A stretch of DNA of 64,000 bases from Oceanihabitans sp. IOP_32 (lineage in GTDB: Bacteria; Bacteroidota; Bacteroidia; Flavobacteriales; Flavobacteriaceae). The notes beneath the pieces are model-generated. The model searched no databases, was not told the DNA's origin, and saw only the letters and a list, made by a program, of their open reading frames with translations. How positions within the stretch are numbered: position 1 is the stretch's first letter; each line of letters opens with the position of its first letter. The position numbers and the translations under genes were made by a program. The stretch spans positions 3,355,001 through 3,419,000 of the forward strand of contig NZ_CP040813.1 in NCBI RefSeq assembly GCF_009498295.1, written 5' to 3'. Shown one piece after another: positions 1 to 9,291 of the stretch.

Positions 1-3000
1 AAATGTTTAGAGGTGCTACAGCCTTTAATCAACCTATAGATTCTTGGGATGTGTCTTACGTGACCAATATGGAAGAGATGTTTAGAAATGCAACCGTTTT
101 TAATCAAACTATGAATTCTTGGAATGTGGCTTCGGTTACCACCATGCGCAGCATGTTTGAAGAGGCCTTAGCCTTTAATGCTGCTATTGGTAATTGGAAC
201 GTAAGAGCTGTAACAACCATGCAAAATATGTTCTCTGGTGCGACTAATTTTAATCAGAATATTAATAATTGGCGCGTTTTTAATGTAGAGAATATGAATT
301 ATATGTTTAGAAATGCTACGGCCTTTAATCAACCCTTAAACCAGTGGAGTTTTGGCGCAGTAAGCATGAATTCTATGCTTTTTACTGCCTCTGCCTTTAA
401 CCAATATCTTGGGGATTGGGATATATCTGGTGTAAGTGATATGACAGATATGTTAGACAGAACTGCAATTACAAGAGAAAATTACGACAATACTCTTATA
501 GCTTGGTCTCAACAAGCCCTTACACCAAATATTACACTTGGCGCCGAGGGTTTACTGTATTGCGATGCTTTAGAAGAAAGGCAAACCATGATTGATAATT
601 TTGGATGGACAATCGCAGATGATATTTTAGATTGTCCGTTGCCAACATGCACCCAATTAGTCTCGCCTTTAAACGGAGCAACCAACGTACCTGTAAACAC
701 CAATTTAACTTGGGATCCTACCTTATTTGCTCGTGGTTACAGATTAACGGTAGGCACAAGTCCTGGCGGAAACGATATTGTAGATAATGAAGTGGTTAAT
801 GATACTAGTTACGAATTTACATCAGACTTCACTGGCGGTGAAACCGTATATGTTACCCTTATTCCTTTTAACGATACTGGTAATGCCATAGGTCCTTGTG
901 TTGAAGAAAGTTTTAGCATTTCAACCGATGCTGCTACGGTACCAAATTGCACTACGCTTACTGCGCCTGTTAATAATGCTACCAATGTAACAGTGGGCAC
1001 CAATTTATCTTGGCAACCCATTGCAGATGCAGACGGATACCAACTTAGCATAGGAACAAGTGCTGGTGCTACTGATATTTTACCTAACACAAACGTGGGT
1101 AACGTAACTATATTCGATTTACCAACAGATTTACCAGAAGACACCGATATATTTGTGAGTATTATACCTTTTAATGATCAAGGTTTAGCAACAGCATGTG
1201 CGTCAGAGCGTTTTACCACAGAATTAATACCTGCGCCTCCTGTTTGTACAAACCTAACCAACCCTTTAAACGGGGGCGTTAACGTACCTTTAGACACTAA
1301 TATTAGTTGGAGTGCTGTACCTAATGCAACCGGATATCTTGTTATTGTAGGAACTACACAAGGAGGTAATGAAATAGTTAATAATGTAGATGTAAATAAT
1401 AATACAAGCTATGTTATTCCTACTAACCTGCAACCCAATCGAACCTACTATGTAACCATAATACCGTATAACGCTATTGGTGATGCTATGGGTTGTGCCG
1501 AAGAAAGCTTTAGAACAGGAACAAGTCTTATAAACGCTGTACCTGCATGTACCTCATTAACTATGCCTTTAAATAACGCAACTAATGTAGCAGTTGGTAC
1601 AAATATTGAATGGAATGCTGTAGCAAATACAACAGGTTATAATTTAACTATTGGCACAACTTCTGGAGGAGATGATATTTTGCCATTAACCGATTTGGGA
1701 AATGCTACGACTTATAATTTGGTAAGCGATTTACCAGAGGCCACAACAATATTTGTAACGATTACTCCTTACAATGCTATTGGAGATGCGGTAAGTTGTA
1801 CTGAAGAAAGTTTTACTACAGAAACCTTAGCAACCGCTCCAAATTGTACCACATTAATAAGCCCTTTAAATAATGCCACAAATGTTAGTGTAAGTACTAA
1901 TTTAACTTGGACTGCCATTACCAATGCAGACGGTTACAGAATTTCTATCGGCACAACTTCTGGCGGAATAGAACTGGTAGATAATGAGGTTTTAGGAAAT
2001 GTTACGAGTTACAATCCAATAAATGATTTTCCAGAAAACACCACTATTTATGTTCGTATTACTCCGTTTAATGCGTTTGGAGATGCAGTAAATTGTTCCG
2101 AAGAAAGTTTTACTACAGAAACTTTAGCAACCGTTCCAAATTGTACCACATTAACAAGTCCTTTAAATAATGCCACAAATGTTAGTGTAAGTACTAATTT
2201 AACTTGGACTGCCATTACCAATGCAGACGGATACAGAATTTCTATCGGCACAACTGTTGGCGGAATAGATTTGGTAGATAACGAAGTTTTAGGAAATGTT
2301 ACGAGTTACAATCCAATAAATGATTTTCCAGAAAACACCACCATTTATGTTCGTATTACTCCGTTTAATGCGGTTGGAGATGCAGTAAATTGTTCCGAAG
2401 AAAGTTTTACAACAGAAACTTTAGCAACCGTTCCAAATTGCACCACATTAACAAGTCCTTTAAATAATGCCACAAATGTTAGTGTAAGTACTAATTTAAC
2501 TTGGACTGCCATTACCAATGCAGACGGATACAGAATTTCTATCGGCACAACTGCTGGCGGAATAGAACTGGTAGATAATGAGGTTTTAGGAAATGTTACG
2601 AGTTACAATCCAATAAATGATTTTCCAGAAAACACCACTATTTATGTTCGAATTACTCCGTTTAATGCGGTTGGAGATGCAGTAAATTGTTCCGAAGAAA
2701 GTTTTACTACAGAAACTCTAGCAACCGCTCCAAATTGTACCACATTAACAAGTCCTTTAAATAATGCCACAAATGTTGCTGTCTCCACCAATATAACATG
2801 GAATGCGGTGGCTGATGCAGACGGTTATAGAATTTCCATAGGCACCACAGCTGGTGGCTCAGAATTGGTAAGTGATGAAGTTTTAGGAAACGTTACCAGT
2901 TACAATTTAACAAACAATTTACCAGAAAACACTACTATTTATGTGCGTGTGATTCCGTTTAATTCTATTGGCGATGCTATTAATTGTGCTGAAACATCCT

Positions 3001-3608
3001 TCACTACAGAAACCTTAATTCCTGAGTGTACAACGCTTACATATCCTTTAAATAACGATACAGATATTCCAATTGATACAGATTTATCTTGGAACACTGT
3101 TGACAATGCTACAGGTTATAGATTGAGCATTGGCACAACAGTAAACGGAACAGATATTTTAAACAATGAAGATGTAGGCTTAGCAACATCTTACAATGGT
3201 CTAGATAACTTCGCCTTCGACTCTATAATTTATGTTTCGGTAACACCTTATAATAATCAAGGTGACGCACTTAATTGTGATTTTACATCTTTTACTACAG
3301 AAACTGAGCCTTTACTTGAATCCAAATATGGCTTATCCCCTAATGGTGATGGTATAAACGATTTTTGGGAAATAAGAGGTATAGAAAACAGTCCGCAAAA
3401 CACTGTTAATATTTACAACAGGTGGGGCGATTTGGTCTTTACAATTTCTAATTATAACAATCAAGATAGAGTATTTAGAGGTACGGCTAACAAACTAACC
3501 AAGCTTGGTGCTGGACAACTACCAAACGGTACCTATTTTTTTGATATTAAAGTTCAAGGTACTCATAACTTAAAAAAATTAAGAGGTTTTATTGTCCTCA
3601 AGCGCTAA
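1..3608 (+). CDS. BspA/DUF285-repeat surface adhesin with T9SS type B sorting domain (5' end outside window)
   Basis: The gene runs in from the left edge, so its start and signal peptide are not visible. The visible 1201 residues open with BspA-like DUF285 repeats (motif MFxxAxxFNQ...W.V..V..M, to about residue 170). Nine repeats of about 99 residues follow (roughly 218-1108). Each begins with a Cys-Thr-x-Leu...PLNxATNV...W pattern and resembles a fibronectin-like beta-sandwich. The last 90 residues hold SPNGDGINDFW and YNRWGDLVF, the signature of the T9SS type B (gliding-motility) C-terminal sorting domain. By family knowledge such proteins cross the outer membrane by the type IX system and stay on the surface or are released. 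The next gene is a PorP/SprF protein, the usual partner of type B cargo. An adhesive role is inference. Confidence 0.9.
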   Translation, partial: MFRGATAFNQPIDSWDVSYVTNMEEMFRNATVFNQTMNSWNVASVTTMRSMFEEALAFNAAIGNWNVRAVTTMQNMFSGATNFNQNINNWRVFNVENMNYMFRNATAFNQPLNQWSFGAVSMNSMLFTASAFNQYLGDWDISGVSDMTDMLDRTAITRENYDNTLIAWSQQALTPNITLGAEGLLYCDALEERQTMIDNFGWTIADDILDCPLPTCTQLVSPLNGATNVPVNTNLTWDPTLFARGYRLTVGTSPGGNDIVDNEVVNDTSYEFTSDFTGGETVYVTLIPFNDTGNAIGPCVEESFSISTDAATVPNCTTLTAPVNNATNVTVGTNLSWQPIADADGYQLSIGTSAGATDILPNTNVGNVTIFDLPTDLPEDTDIFVSIIPFNDQGLATACASERFTTELIPAPPVCTNLTNPLNGGVNVPLDTNISWSAVPNATGYLVIVGTTQGGNEIVNNVDVNNNTSYVIPTNLQPNRTYYVTIIPYNAIGDAMGCAEESFRTGTSLINAVPACTSLTMPLNNATNVAVGTNIEWNAVANTTGYNLTIGTTSGGDDILPLTDLGNATTYNLVSDLPEATTIFVTITPYNAIGDAVSCTEESFTTETLATAPNCTTLISPLNNATNVSVSTNLTWTAITNADGYRISIGTTSGGIELVDNEVLGNVTSYNPINDFPENTTIYVRITPFNAFGDAVNCSEESFTTETLATVPNCTTLTSPLNNATNVSVSTNLTWTAITNADGYRISIGTTVGGIDLVDNEVLGNVTSYNPINDFPENTTIYVRITPFNAVGDAVNCSEESFTTETLATVPNCTTLTSPLNNATNVSVSTNLTWTAITNADGYRISIGTTAGGIELVDNEVLGNVTSYNPINDFPENTTIYVRITPFNAVGDAVNCSEESFTTETLATAPNCTTLTSPLNNATNVAVSTNITWNAVADADGYRISIGTTAGGSELVSDEVLGNVTSYNLTNNLPENTTIYVRVIPFNSIGDAINCAETSFTTETLIPECTTLTYPLNNDTDIPIDTDLSWNTVDNATGYRLSIGTTVNGTDILNNEDVGLATSYNGLDNFAFDSIIYVSVTPYNNQGDALNCDFTSFTTETEPLLESKYGLSPNGDGINDFWEIRGIENSPQNTVNIYNRWGDLVFTISNYNNQDRVFRGTANKLTKLGAGQLPNGTYFFDIKVQGTHNLKKLRGFIVLKR
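1841..2731 (+). repeat. three near-identical 297-bp coding repeats
   Basis: Adhesin repeats five, six and seven begin at 1841, 2138 and 2435, an exact 297-bp period, and differ by only a few bases. The flanking repeats keep the protein pattern but have diverged in DNA. This points to recent unit amplification or gene conversion within the adhesin. Confidence 0.9.
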
Positions 3609-3612
3609 TCAT

Positions 3613-4545
3613 ATGAATAAAAAAAACTACCCCGTTTACATAGCCATATTGCTAGTAATTTCAATGTTTAAAGTAAAAACCAGTTTTGCTCAACAAACTC
3701 CGACATTTTCAGAATACAATTACAATCCTTTTATTATAAATTCTGCCTATACAGGTTTAACTGAAAACACAGAATTATCGCTAAGTAATTCAGGGCATTT
3801 CAATCAGTTTGAAGGCAGTCCTAAATCTTTTTCATTTAGTGGTCATGGGTCGTTTCGCAACCCCAAAATGGGAGTTGGTGCGGGTATTATAAGAGATGAA
3901 ATTGGGGTTACCACCTCAACCCAATTTTTTGCTGCTTATTCTTATAAAATATTTTTTGATTTTGAAAGCGACCGTCCTGCTTGGCAAGTTTATAATCCAG
4001 GAGTGCTTTCCTTTGGGATAACTGCTGGAGTTCAACAATATCAAGATAATTTACTAGAATTAGGCATTTTAGACGATCCTAATTTTTCTGAAAATATTTC
4101 GACAACAATACCTACCATCGGACTTAGTTTTCTTTTCAATCACGCTGCATTTTATGTTGGCGTGTCTGCACCTAATGTGTTAGGTGATGCTTTAGCTTCA
4201 GAAGACATTGCTTACCTTAAAAATCCCATTTATGGGTATTTTGGATATCGCTTTTTTAATAATCGTTTTAGAGAGCTTATTATAAAACCAAATGTTTTAT
4301 TAAAGTATGAGGACGGGGCACCTCTACAAGCAGATATAAATGTAGCCGTGAGTTTTAAAAACAAATTTGAAATTGGAACGGGTTACAGAACAAGCTCTTC
4401 AGTTAATTTTTTAGCAGGTCTTTATCTTTTTGATCATGTGCGTATTATCTATAATTACAATGTAACGAATAAGGACTCGCCTTTAGGAAATACGCACGGT
4501 TTTATTTTAAGTTATCAATTTGGAAGTGGATATCGTGTCAATTAA
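3613..4545 (+). CDS. PorP/SprF family type IX secretion membrane protein
   Basis: A 310-residue protein with an N-terminal signal segment (IAILLVISMFKVKTSFAQQ) followed by PorP/SprF features: QQTPTFSEYNYNPFIINSAYTG near the N-terminus, then alternating beta-strand segments ending in an aromatic-rich C-terminus typical of outer-membrane barrels. The reading frame also opens at a TTG at 3592, inside the previous gene. ATG at 3613, just after that gene's stop, is the more likely start. Family members are outer-membrane barrels that work with individual type B T9SS substrates. The 4-bp spacing behind the adhesin suggests co-transcription and a dedicated pair. Confidence 0.9.
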   Translation: MNKKNYPVYIAILLVISMFKVKTSFAQQTPTFSEYNYNPFIINSAYTGLTENTELSLSNSGHFNQFEGSPKSFSFSGHGSFRNPKMGVGAGIIRDEIGVTTSTQFFAAYSYKIFFDFESDRPAWQVYNPGVLSFGITAGVQQYQDNLLELGILDDPNFSENISTTIPTIGLSFLFNHAAFYVGVSAPNVLGDALASEDIAYLKNPIYGYFGYRFFNNRFRELIIKPNVLLKYEDGAPLQADINVAVSFKNKFEIGTGYRTSSSVNFLAGLYLFDHVRIIYNYNVTNKDSPLGNTHGFILSYQFGSGYRVN

Positions 4546-4763
4546 AACCTTTGAAGCCTTATCGATTCACTACTTTATAATCAATACGCATTATTATTCT
4601 GGATTCAATTGCGAACGCTTAAAGATTAGTCGTTTCTCCTCTAAGCTTCTCAAAAAAAATTAACTATAATAAACACTTTATCTGTTTTAAAACAATGGAA
4701 AAACAAAACTGTAGATGTAAAACAAATTAACACAAAATTAAAAGATTTAATAATTTAATTTTT

Positions 4764-4771
4764 TAACTTTG
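4764..4771 (+). promoter_or_regulatory. Bacteroidota -7 promoter box candidate
   Basis: TAACTTTG fits the Bacteroidota -7 consensus TAnnTTTG and lies 4 bp before the ATG at 4776. If used, the transcript would be almost leaderless. No convincing -33 box was found, so this is tentative. Confidence 0.35.
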
Positions 4772-4775
4772 AAAT

Positions 4776-5189
4776 ATGTTTCAAATTACCCGAAAAATAA
4801 CAGCTTTTTTTATGGCTTTTGTAGTGCTTATCTCTACAATGTCTTTTGCTGTTAATTTACATTTTTGCGGAGGTAATTTAGTTGAAACAGCATTATTTTC
4901 TAAAGCCGAGGGTTGCGGCATGGAAATGCAAAACCCTTCCACCGATGGTTGTTCTATAACTAAAGCCAATTGTTGTAACGACGAACAATTGGTTATAAAT
5001 GGTCAAGATGAATTAAAACTAAGAATTGACACGCTTTCTTTTGAGAATCAAGTGTTTTTAGCTTCATATATTTACACTTATATTAATGGTTTTGAAGCTT
5101 TAGATAAAAATCTTTCTTCATTTGAAGCATACAGACCACCACTCGTTATCAGGCAAATCTACAAGCTTGACGAGACTTACTTAATTTGA
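4776..5189 (+). CDS. HYC_CC_PP family small exported protein
   Basis: A 137-residue protein with an N-terminal hydrophobic segment (AFFMAFVVLISTMSFAV) directly followed by the conserved NLHFCGG, then a CC pair (ANCCND) in the middle and a YRPP near the C-terminus. These landmarks match the Bacteroidota family named HYC_CC_PP, which commonly sits in front of CusA-type pumps. The conserved cysteines and histidine would suit metal binding in the periplasm, but no function is established to my knowledge. It is the first gene of the metal-export block, 189 bp before cusA. Confidence 0.75.
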   Translation: MFQITRKITAFFMAFVVLISTMSFAVNLHFCGGNLVETALFSKAEGCGMEMQNPSTDGCSITKANCCNDEQLVINGQDELKLRIDTLSFENQVFLASYIYTYINGFEALDKNLSSFEAYRPPLVIRQIYKLDETYLI

Positions 5190-5274
5190 TTTTTTAGTAA
5201 TTAGTTGTAGTGCAATTTTTTTTGCATTAGGACTTTTCTGTGTTTGATTTCATTTATAACGATTTCATAACACG

Positions 5275-5365
5275 CTGTACTCAATACCCTGTACTTAATA
5301 CTCTATACTTAATACTTAGTACCCTGTACTTAATACTCTATACTTAACACCCTGTACTAATTACT
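5275..5365 (+). repeat. 14-bp minisatellite upstream of the cusA-like gene
   Basis: Six 14-bp units of the form CTGTACTTAATACT or CTATACTTAATACT stand head to tail, interrupted once by a 7-bp half unit (5317-5323). The array ends 13 bp before the cusA ATG, in its leader or promoter region. Unit number could alter promoter spacing or leader structure. Confidence 0.85.
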
Positions 5366-5378
5366 TAAATCCCATTCT

Positions 5379-8300
5379 ATGCTCAATAAAAGCATCAAAT
5401 TTTTTATAGAAAATAAGCTCTTGGCTGTTTTGCTACTCGTTCTCTTTATAGGTTGGGGCACTATAAACGCGCCTTTTAATTGGAATTTAGGAATTTTTCC
5501 AAGTCATCCTGTAGCAGTCGATGCCATTCCAGATATTGGTGAAAACCAACAAATCGTGTTCACATCATGGGAAGGACGATCGCCTCAAGATATTGAAGAC
5601 CAAATTACCTATCCCCTAACCACTTCATTACTCGGTATTCCTGGTGTAAAAACCATCAGAAGTTCTTCGATGTTTGGCGTATCTAGTATCTATATTATTT
5701 TTGAAGAAGATATCGAGTTTTATTGGAGCAGAAGTCGGATTCTCGAGAAACTAAACTCCTTATCTAGCGGTTTATTACCCGATGGTGTTAATCCTACACT
5801 AGGTCCCGATGCTACGGGATTAGGGCAAATATTCTGGTACACCCTTGAGGGCCGGGATAAAAACGGAAAAGTAACTGGTGGTTGGGATTTACACGAATTA
5901 AGGAGTATTCAAGACTATTACGTAAAGTATGCTTTATCTTCCGCGAGCGGCGTTTCTGAAGTCGCCTCCATTGGTGGTTACGTGCAGGAATATCAGGTCG
6001 ATGTCAATCCAGAACTCATGCGCCAATACGATATTGGGTTACATCAAGTAGTAAAAGCTGTTAAGGAGAGTAATAAAGATATTGGGGCACAAACCTTAGA
6101 AATAAATCAGGTTGAATATTTGGTGCGTGGTTTGGGTTATATAAAGTCTATTTCAGACCTTGAAAATGCGGTGGTATCCTCTAAGAATTACACATCGATT
6201 CGCATTAAAGATATTGCTAAAGTATCCTTAGGCCCTGCCGCACGAAGAGGCATTTTGGATAAAGAAGGTGCTGAAGTTGTTGGCGGTGTTGTGGTGTCTC
6301 GCTATGGCGCAAACCCTATGGAGGTTATCAATAATGTTAAAGACAAAATTAACCAGTTAAGTGCAGGTTTACCCTCTAAAGTTCTGGCAGACGGCAGTAC
6401 TTCGCAGGTCACTATTGTTCCTTTTTACGACAGAACAGAGCTTATTCAAGAAACCATAGGCACACTTAATGAAGCCTTAACACTACAAATTTTAATTACC
6501 GTTTTGGTTATTATCGTTATGGTTTTTAATCTTCGTGCTTCAGTTTTAATTTCGGGATTACTACCAGTTGCCGTTTTAACGGTATTTATTGCCATGAAAC
6601 TGTTTGATGTCGATGCCAATATTGTCGCCCTTTCAGGAATCGCCATTGCTATTGGTACCATGGTGGATGTTGGTGTTATACTTTCTGAAAATATTATTCG
6701 TCATTTAGACGAGGAAAGTGAAAATGTCATTCCTACAGAGCGTCTTACGAGCGACGAGGAACGTGAGTTCAGCGAAGCTAAATCTCATAATGAGATTCTT
6801 CAAGCTGTTCAGAAAGACAAACGTTCAATAAATCAAATTGTTTATAATGCCACCTCAGAAGTTTCTGGTGCCATACTCACGGCGGTATTAACAACCATTA
6901 TTAGTTTTATTCCGGTTTTTACTATGATAGGCTCTGAAGGTAAATTATTCAGACCTCTAGCCTTCACAAAAACCTTCGCTTTAATAGCTTCTATAGTGGT
7001 AGCCTTATTTTTAATTCCGCCATTCGCCGCGTTTTTATTCCGAAGAAAACCTACTAGGAAACACGTCGCTTTAATTATTAATCTCGCTTTAATTATTGCT
7101 GGAATTACTGGCGTGATTTACGGTTATTGGTTGGGTATTATTTTAATAGCTTATGGGATAGTAAACCTTCATAAATTATTTAATTTTTTACCTTTAGAAA
7201 ACCTAGCTTTCGGAAAGACACTATTAGCAAAGGCAAATGGTTTGATTTCGGTAGTGGCCATAGTCTTTCTATTGGCAGAATATTGGAGACCTCTAGGCGT
7301 CGATAAAAGTATTTTTTGGAATCTCGTTTTTGTAGGTGTTATTTGCTTTGGCTTGTTGAGTGTTTTTACGATATTTAGAAGGTATTACACTCGTATTTTA
7401 CGATGGTGTTTAGATAACAAATTATTATTTTTATCTGTTCCTTTAGCTCTTGTTATTGCAGGTTTTTTCATCATGAAAAACACAGGAAAAGAATTTATGC
7501 CGTCATTAAACGAAGGTTCTTTTCTTTTAATGCCCACCTCTATGCCGCACTCTGGAATAGAAGAAAATAAACGCGTTTTACAGCAGTTGGATATGGCCGT
7601 GGCCAGTATTCCAGAAATTGAATCTGTCGTGGGTAAAGCTGGTAGAACCGAATCGGCTTTAGATCCCGCGCCACTTTCTATGTATGAAAACATTATTCAG
7701 TATAAACCTGAATATATGCTAAATGACAATGGTGAACGTCAACGTTATAAAGTCAATGATGATGGTTTGTTTGAATTAAAAACGAATGTCATTCCGACAG
7801 AGCGAGGAACGAGCAATGAGCAATCTCATCAAGAGATTCTTAAAGATGATCAGAATGATGAAGCAACACGTTACATTGCTTCTGGAAATTCTGTTAAAAG
7901 GTCTCAACTAATTGAAGACAAAAACGGCGAATTCTACCGCAACTGGCGACCAGAAATTAAATCGCCAGATGATATTTGGAACGAAATTGTACGTGTTACC
8001 AAATTACCAGGCGTAACATCGGCTCCAAAACTACAACCTATTGAAACCCGTTTGGTGATGCTTCAAACCGGCATGCGAGCACCAATGGGAATTAAGGTAA
8101 AGGGTCAAGATTTAAAACAAATTGAAGCCTTTGGCGTACAATTAGAAACGATTATTAAAGAAGCCGAAGGCGTTAAAAAAGAAGCCGTTTTTGCAGACCG
8201 CATCGTAGGTAAACCGTATATGTTAATTGATATTAATAGGGCTAACATTGCGAGATATGGGGTTTCTATACAAGACGTACAAGATATATTACAGGTGGCC

Positions 8301-9275
8301 GTTGGTGGCATGGTACTAACCCAAACTGTTGAAGGCAGAGAGCGCTATGGTGTTCGTGTACGTTATCCGCGAGAATTACGTGCTAATCCATCCGATTTAG
8401 AGCAAATTTACATACCCAGCGCTACTGGTAACCCTGTTCCATTAAGTAAACTTGCCGCTATTCGTTATGAGCAAGGGCCTCAAGTAATAAAAAGTGAAGA
8501 CACCTTTTTAGTCGGTTATGTACTATTTGATAAATTAGACGGTTTTGCAGAAGTTACGGTGGTCGAAAATGCACAAGCTTTAATTCAACAAAAAATTGAT
8601 TCTGGGGAAATAATCGTTCCAAAAGGTATCAATTACCAATTTACTGGAACCTACGAAAATCAACTGCGAGCCGAGAAAACCTTATCGGTTGTTGTGCCTT
8701 TAGCTTTAGCCATTATTTTTATAATCCTGTACTTTCAATTTCGCTCGGTAACCACATCTTTAATGGTGTTTACCGGCATTGCAGTGGCTTTTGCTGGAGG
8801 ATTTATCATGATTTGGCTCTATGGTCAGGATTGGTTTTTAAATTTTAATTTCTTTGGCGAAAATATGCGCGACTTGTTCCAAATGCATCCTATTAATTTA
8901 AGTGTTGCCGTTTGGGTTGGGTTTATTGCACTTTTCGGAATTGCTACCGATGATGGTGTGGTTATGGCCACCTATTTAACCCAAACTTTCGAAAAAAACA
9001 CACCAGAAAACAGAAGCGAAATTAGAGCATCTATTGTCGAAGCCGGAGAAAAACGAATCAGACCCTGTTTAATGACTACAGCAACCACCATTTTAGCTTT
9101 ATTACCAATTTTAACCTCCACAGGTCGAGGAAGTGATATCATGATTCCTATGGCAATCCCGAGTTTTGGAGGCATGCTAATTGCGCTGATTACGTTGTTT
9201 GTAGTGCCCGTTTTGTATAGCTGGAGAGCGGAGTTGGTTATATATAGAATAAAGAAAAAAGAGAATAGAGAATAG
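5379..9275 (+). CDS. cusA: CusA/CzcA-family heavy-metal efflux RND pump
   Basis: A 1298-residue inner-membrane RND transporter, longer than E. coli CusA (about 1050). It has the N-terminal helix, the porter-domain motif AVDAIPDIGENQQIVFT, a first membrane bundle with GTMVDVGVILSEN (about 425-437) and a second with GIATDDGVVMATYL (about 1186), the proton-relay type acidic motif of heavy-metal RND pumps. The protein uses proton motive force to move metal ions, most likely Cu(I)/Ag(I) given the neighbours, into a CusB/TolC tunnel. Two in-frame insertions with similar peptide sequence (about residues 449-474 and 803-821) come from a dispersed DNA repeat and partly explain the extra length. TolC follows after 16 bp, so the pair is an operon. 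Confidence 0.93.
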   Translation: MLNKSIKFFIENKLLAVLLLVLFIGWGTINAPFNWNLGIFPSHPVAVDAIPDIGENQQIVFTSWEGRSPQDIEDQITYPLTTSLLGIPGVKTIRSSSMFGVSSIYIIFEEDIEFYWSRSRILEKLNSLSSGLLPDGVNPTLGPDATGLGQIFWYTLEGRDKNGKVTGGWDLHELRSIQDYYVKYALSSASGVSEVASIGGYVQEYQVDVNPELMRQYDIGLHQVVKAVKESNKDIGAQTLEINQVEYLVRGLGYIKSISDLENAVVSSKNYTSIRIKDIAKVSLGPAARRGILDKEGAEVVGGVVVSRYGANPMEVINNVKDKINQLSAGLPSKVLADGSTSQVTIVPFYDRTELIQETIGTLNEALTLQILITVLVIIVMVFNLRASVLISGLLPVAVLTVFIAMKLFDVDANIVALSGIAIAIGTMVDVGVILSENIIRHLDEESENVIPTERLTSDEEREFSEAKSHNEILQAVQKDKRSINQIVYNATSEVSGAILTAVLTTIISFIPVFTMIGSEGKLFRPLAFTKTFALIASIVVALFLIPPFAAFLFRRKPTRKHVALIINLALIIAGITGVIYGYWLGIILIAYGIVNLHKLFNFLPLENLAFGKTLLAKANGLISVVAIVFLLAEYWRPLGVDKSIFWNLVFVGVICFGLLSVFTIFRRYYTRILRWCLDNKLLFLSVPLALVIAGFFIMKNTGKEFMPSLNEGSFLLMPTSMPHSGIEENKRVLQQLDMAVASIPEIESVVGKAGRTESALDPAPLSMYENIIQYKPEYMLNDNGERQRYKVNDDGLFELKTNVIPTERGTSNEQSHQEILKDDQNDEATRYIASGNSVKRSQLIEDKNGEFYRNWRPEIKSPDDIWNEIVRVTKLPGVTSAPKLQPIETRLVMLQTGMRAPMGIKVKGQDLKQIEAFGVQLETIIKEAEGVKKEAVFADRIVGKPYMLIDINRANIARYGVSIQDVQDILQVAVGGMVLTQTVEGRERYGVRVRYPRELRANPSDLEQIYIPSATGNPVPLSKLAAIRYEQGPQVIKSEDTFLVGYVLFDKLDGFAEVTVVENAQALIQQKIDSGEIIVPKGINYQFTGTYENQLRAEKTLSVVVPLALAIIFIILYFQFRSVTTSLMVFTGIAVAFAGGFIMIWLYGQDWFLNFNFFGENMRDLFQMHPINLSVAVWVGFIALFGIATDDGVVMATYLTQTFEKNTPENRSEIRASIVEAGEKRIRPCLMTTATTILALLPILTSTGRGSDIMIPMAIPSFGGMLIALITLFVVPVLYSWRAELVIYRIKKKENRE
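6725..6800 (+). repeat. dispersed GTCATTCC-type repeat inserted in frame in cusA, copy 1
   Basis: The repeat starts GTCATTCCTACAGAGCG and ends in a hairpin AATCTCAT..ATGAGATT. In the cusA frame it encodes a stretch starting VIPTERLTSDEE and ending SHNEIL. The shape matches a palindromic intergenic repeat type I recall from Flavobacteriia genomes. It sits in the loop after the NIIRHLDEE segment of the pump. Confidence 0.7.
7787..7841 (+). repeat. dispersed GTCATTCC-type repeat inserted in frame in cusA, copy 2
   Basis: Second copy, starting GTCATTCCGACAGAGCGAGG and ending with the hairpin AATCTCATCAAGAGATT. In frame it encodes VIPTERGTSNEQSHQEIL, clearly similar to the peptide of copy 1 although that region of the pump is unrelated. 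It sits in a periplasmic loop. Confidence 0.7.
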
Positions 9276-9291
9276 ACTAAAATAATCTACA

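Noticed and set aside
509-2548. Several minus-strand reading frames inside the adhesin gene
   Set aside because: They recur with the 297-bp period of the coding repeats and have no family likeness; they are the antisense shadow of the repeats.
1841-2731. CRISPR-like periodic repeats
   Set aside because: The units are contiguous 297-bp coding repeats without unique spacers, so they are not a CRISPR array.
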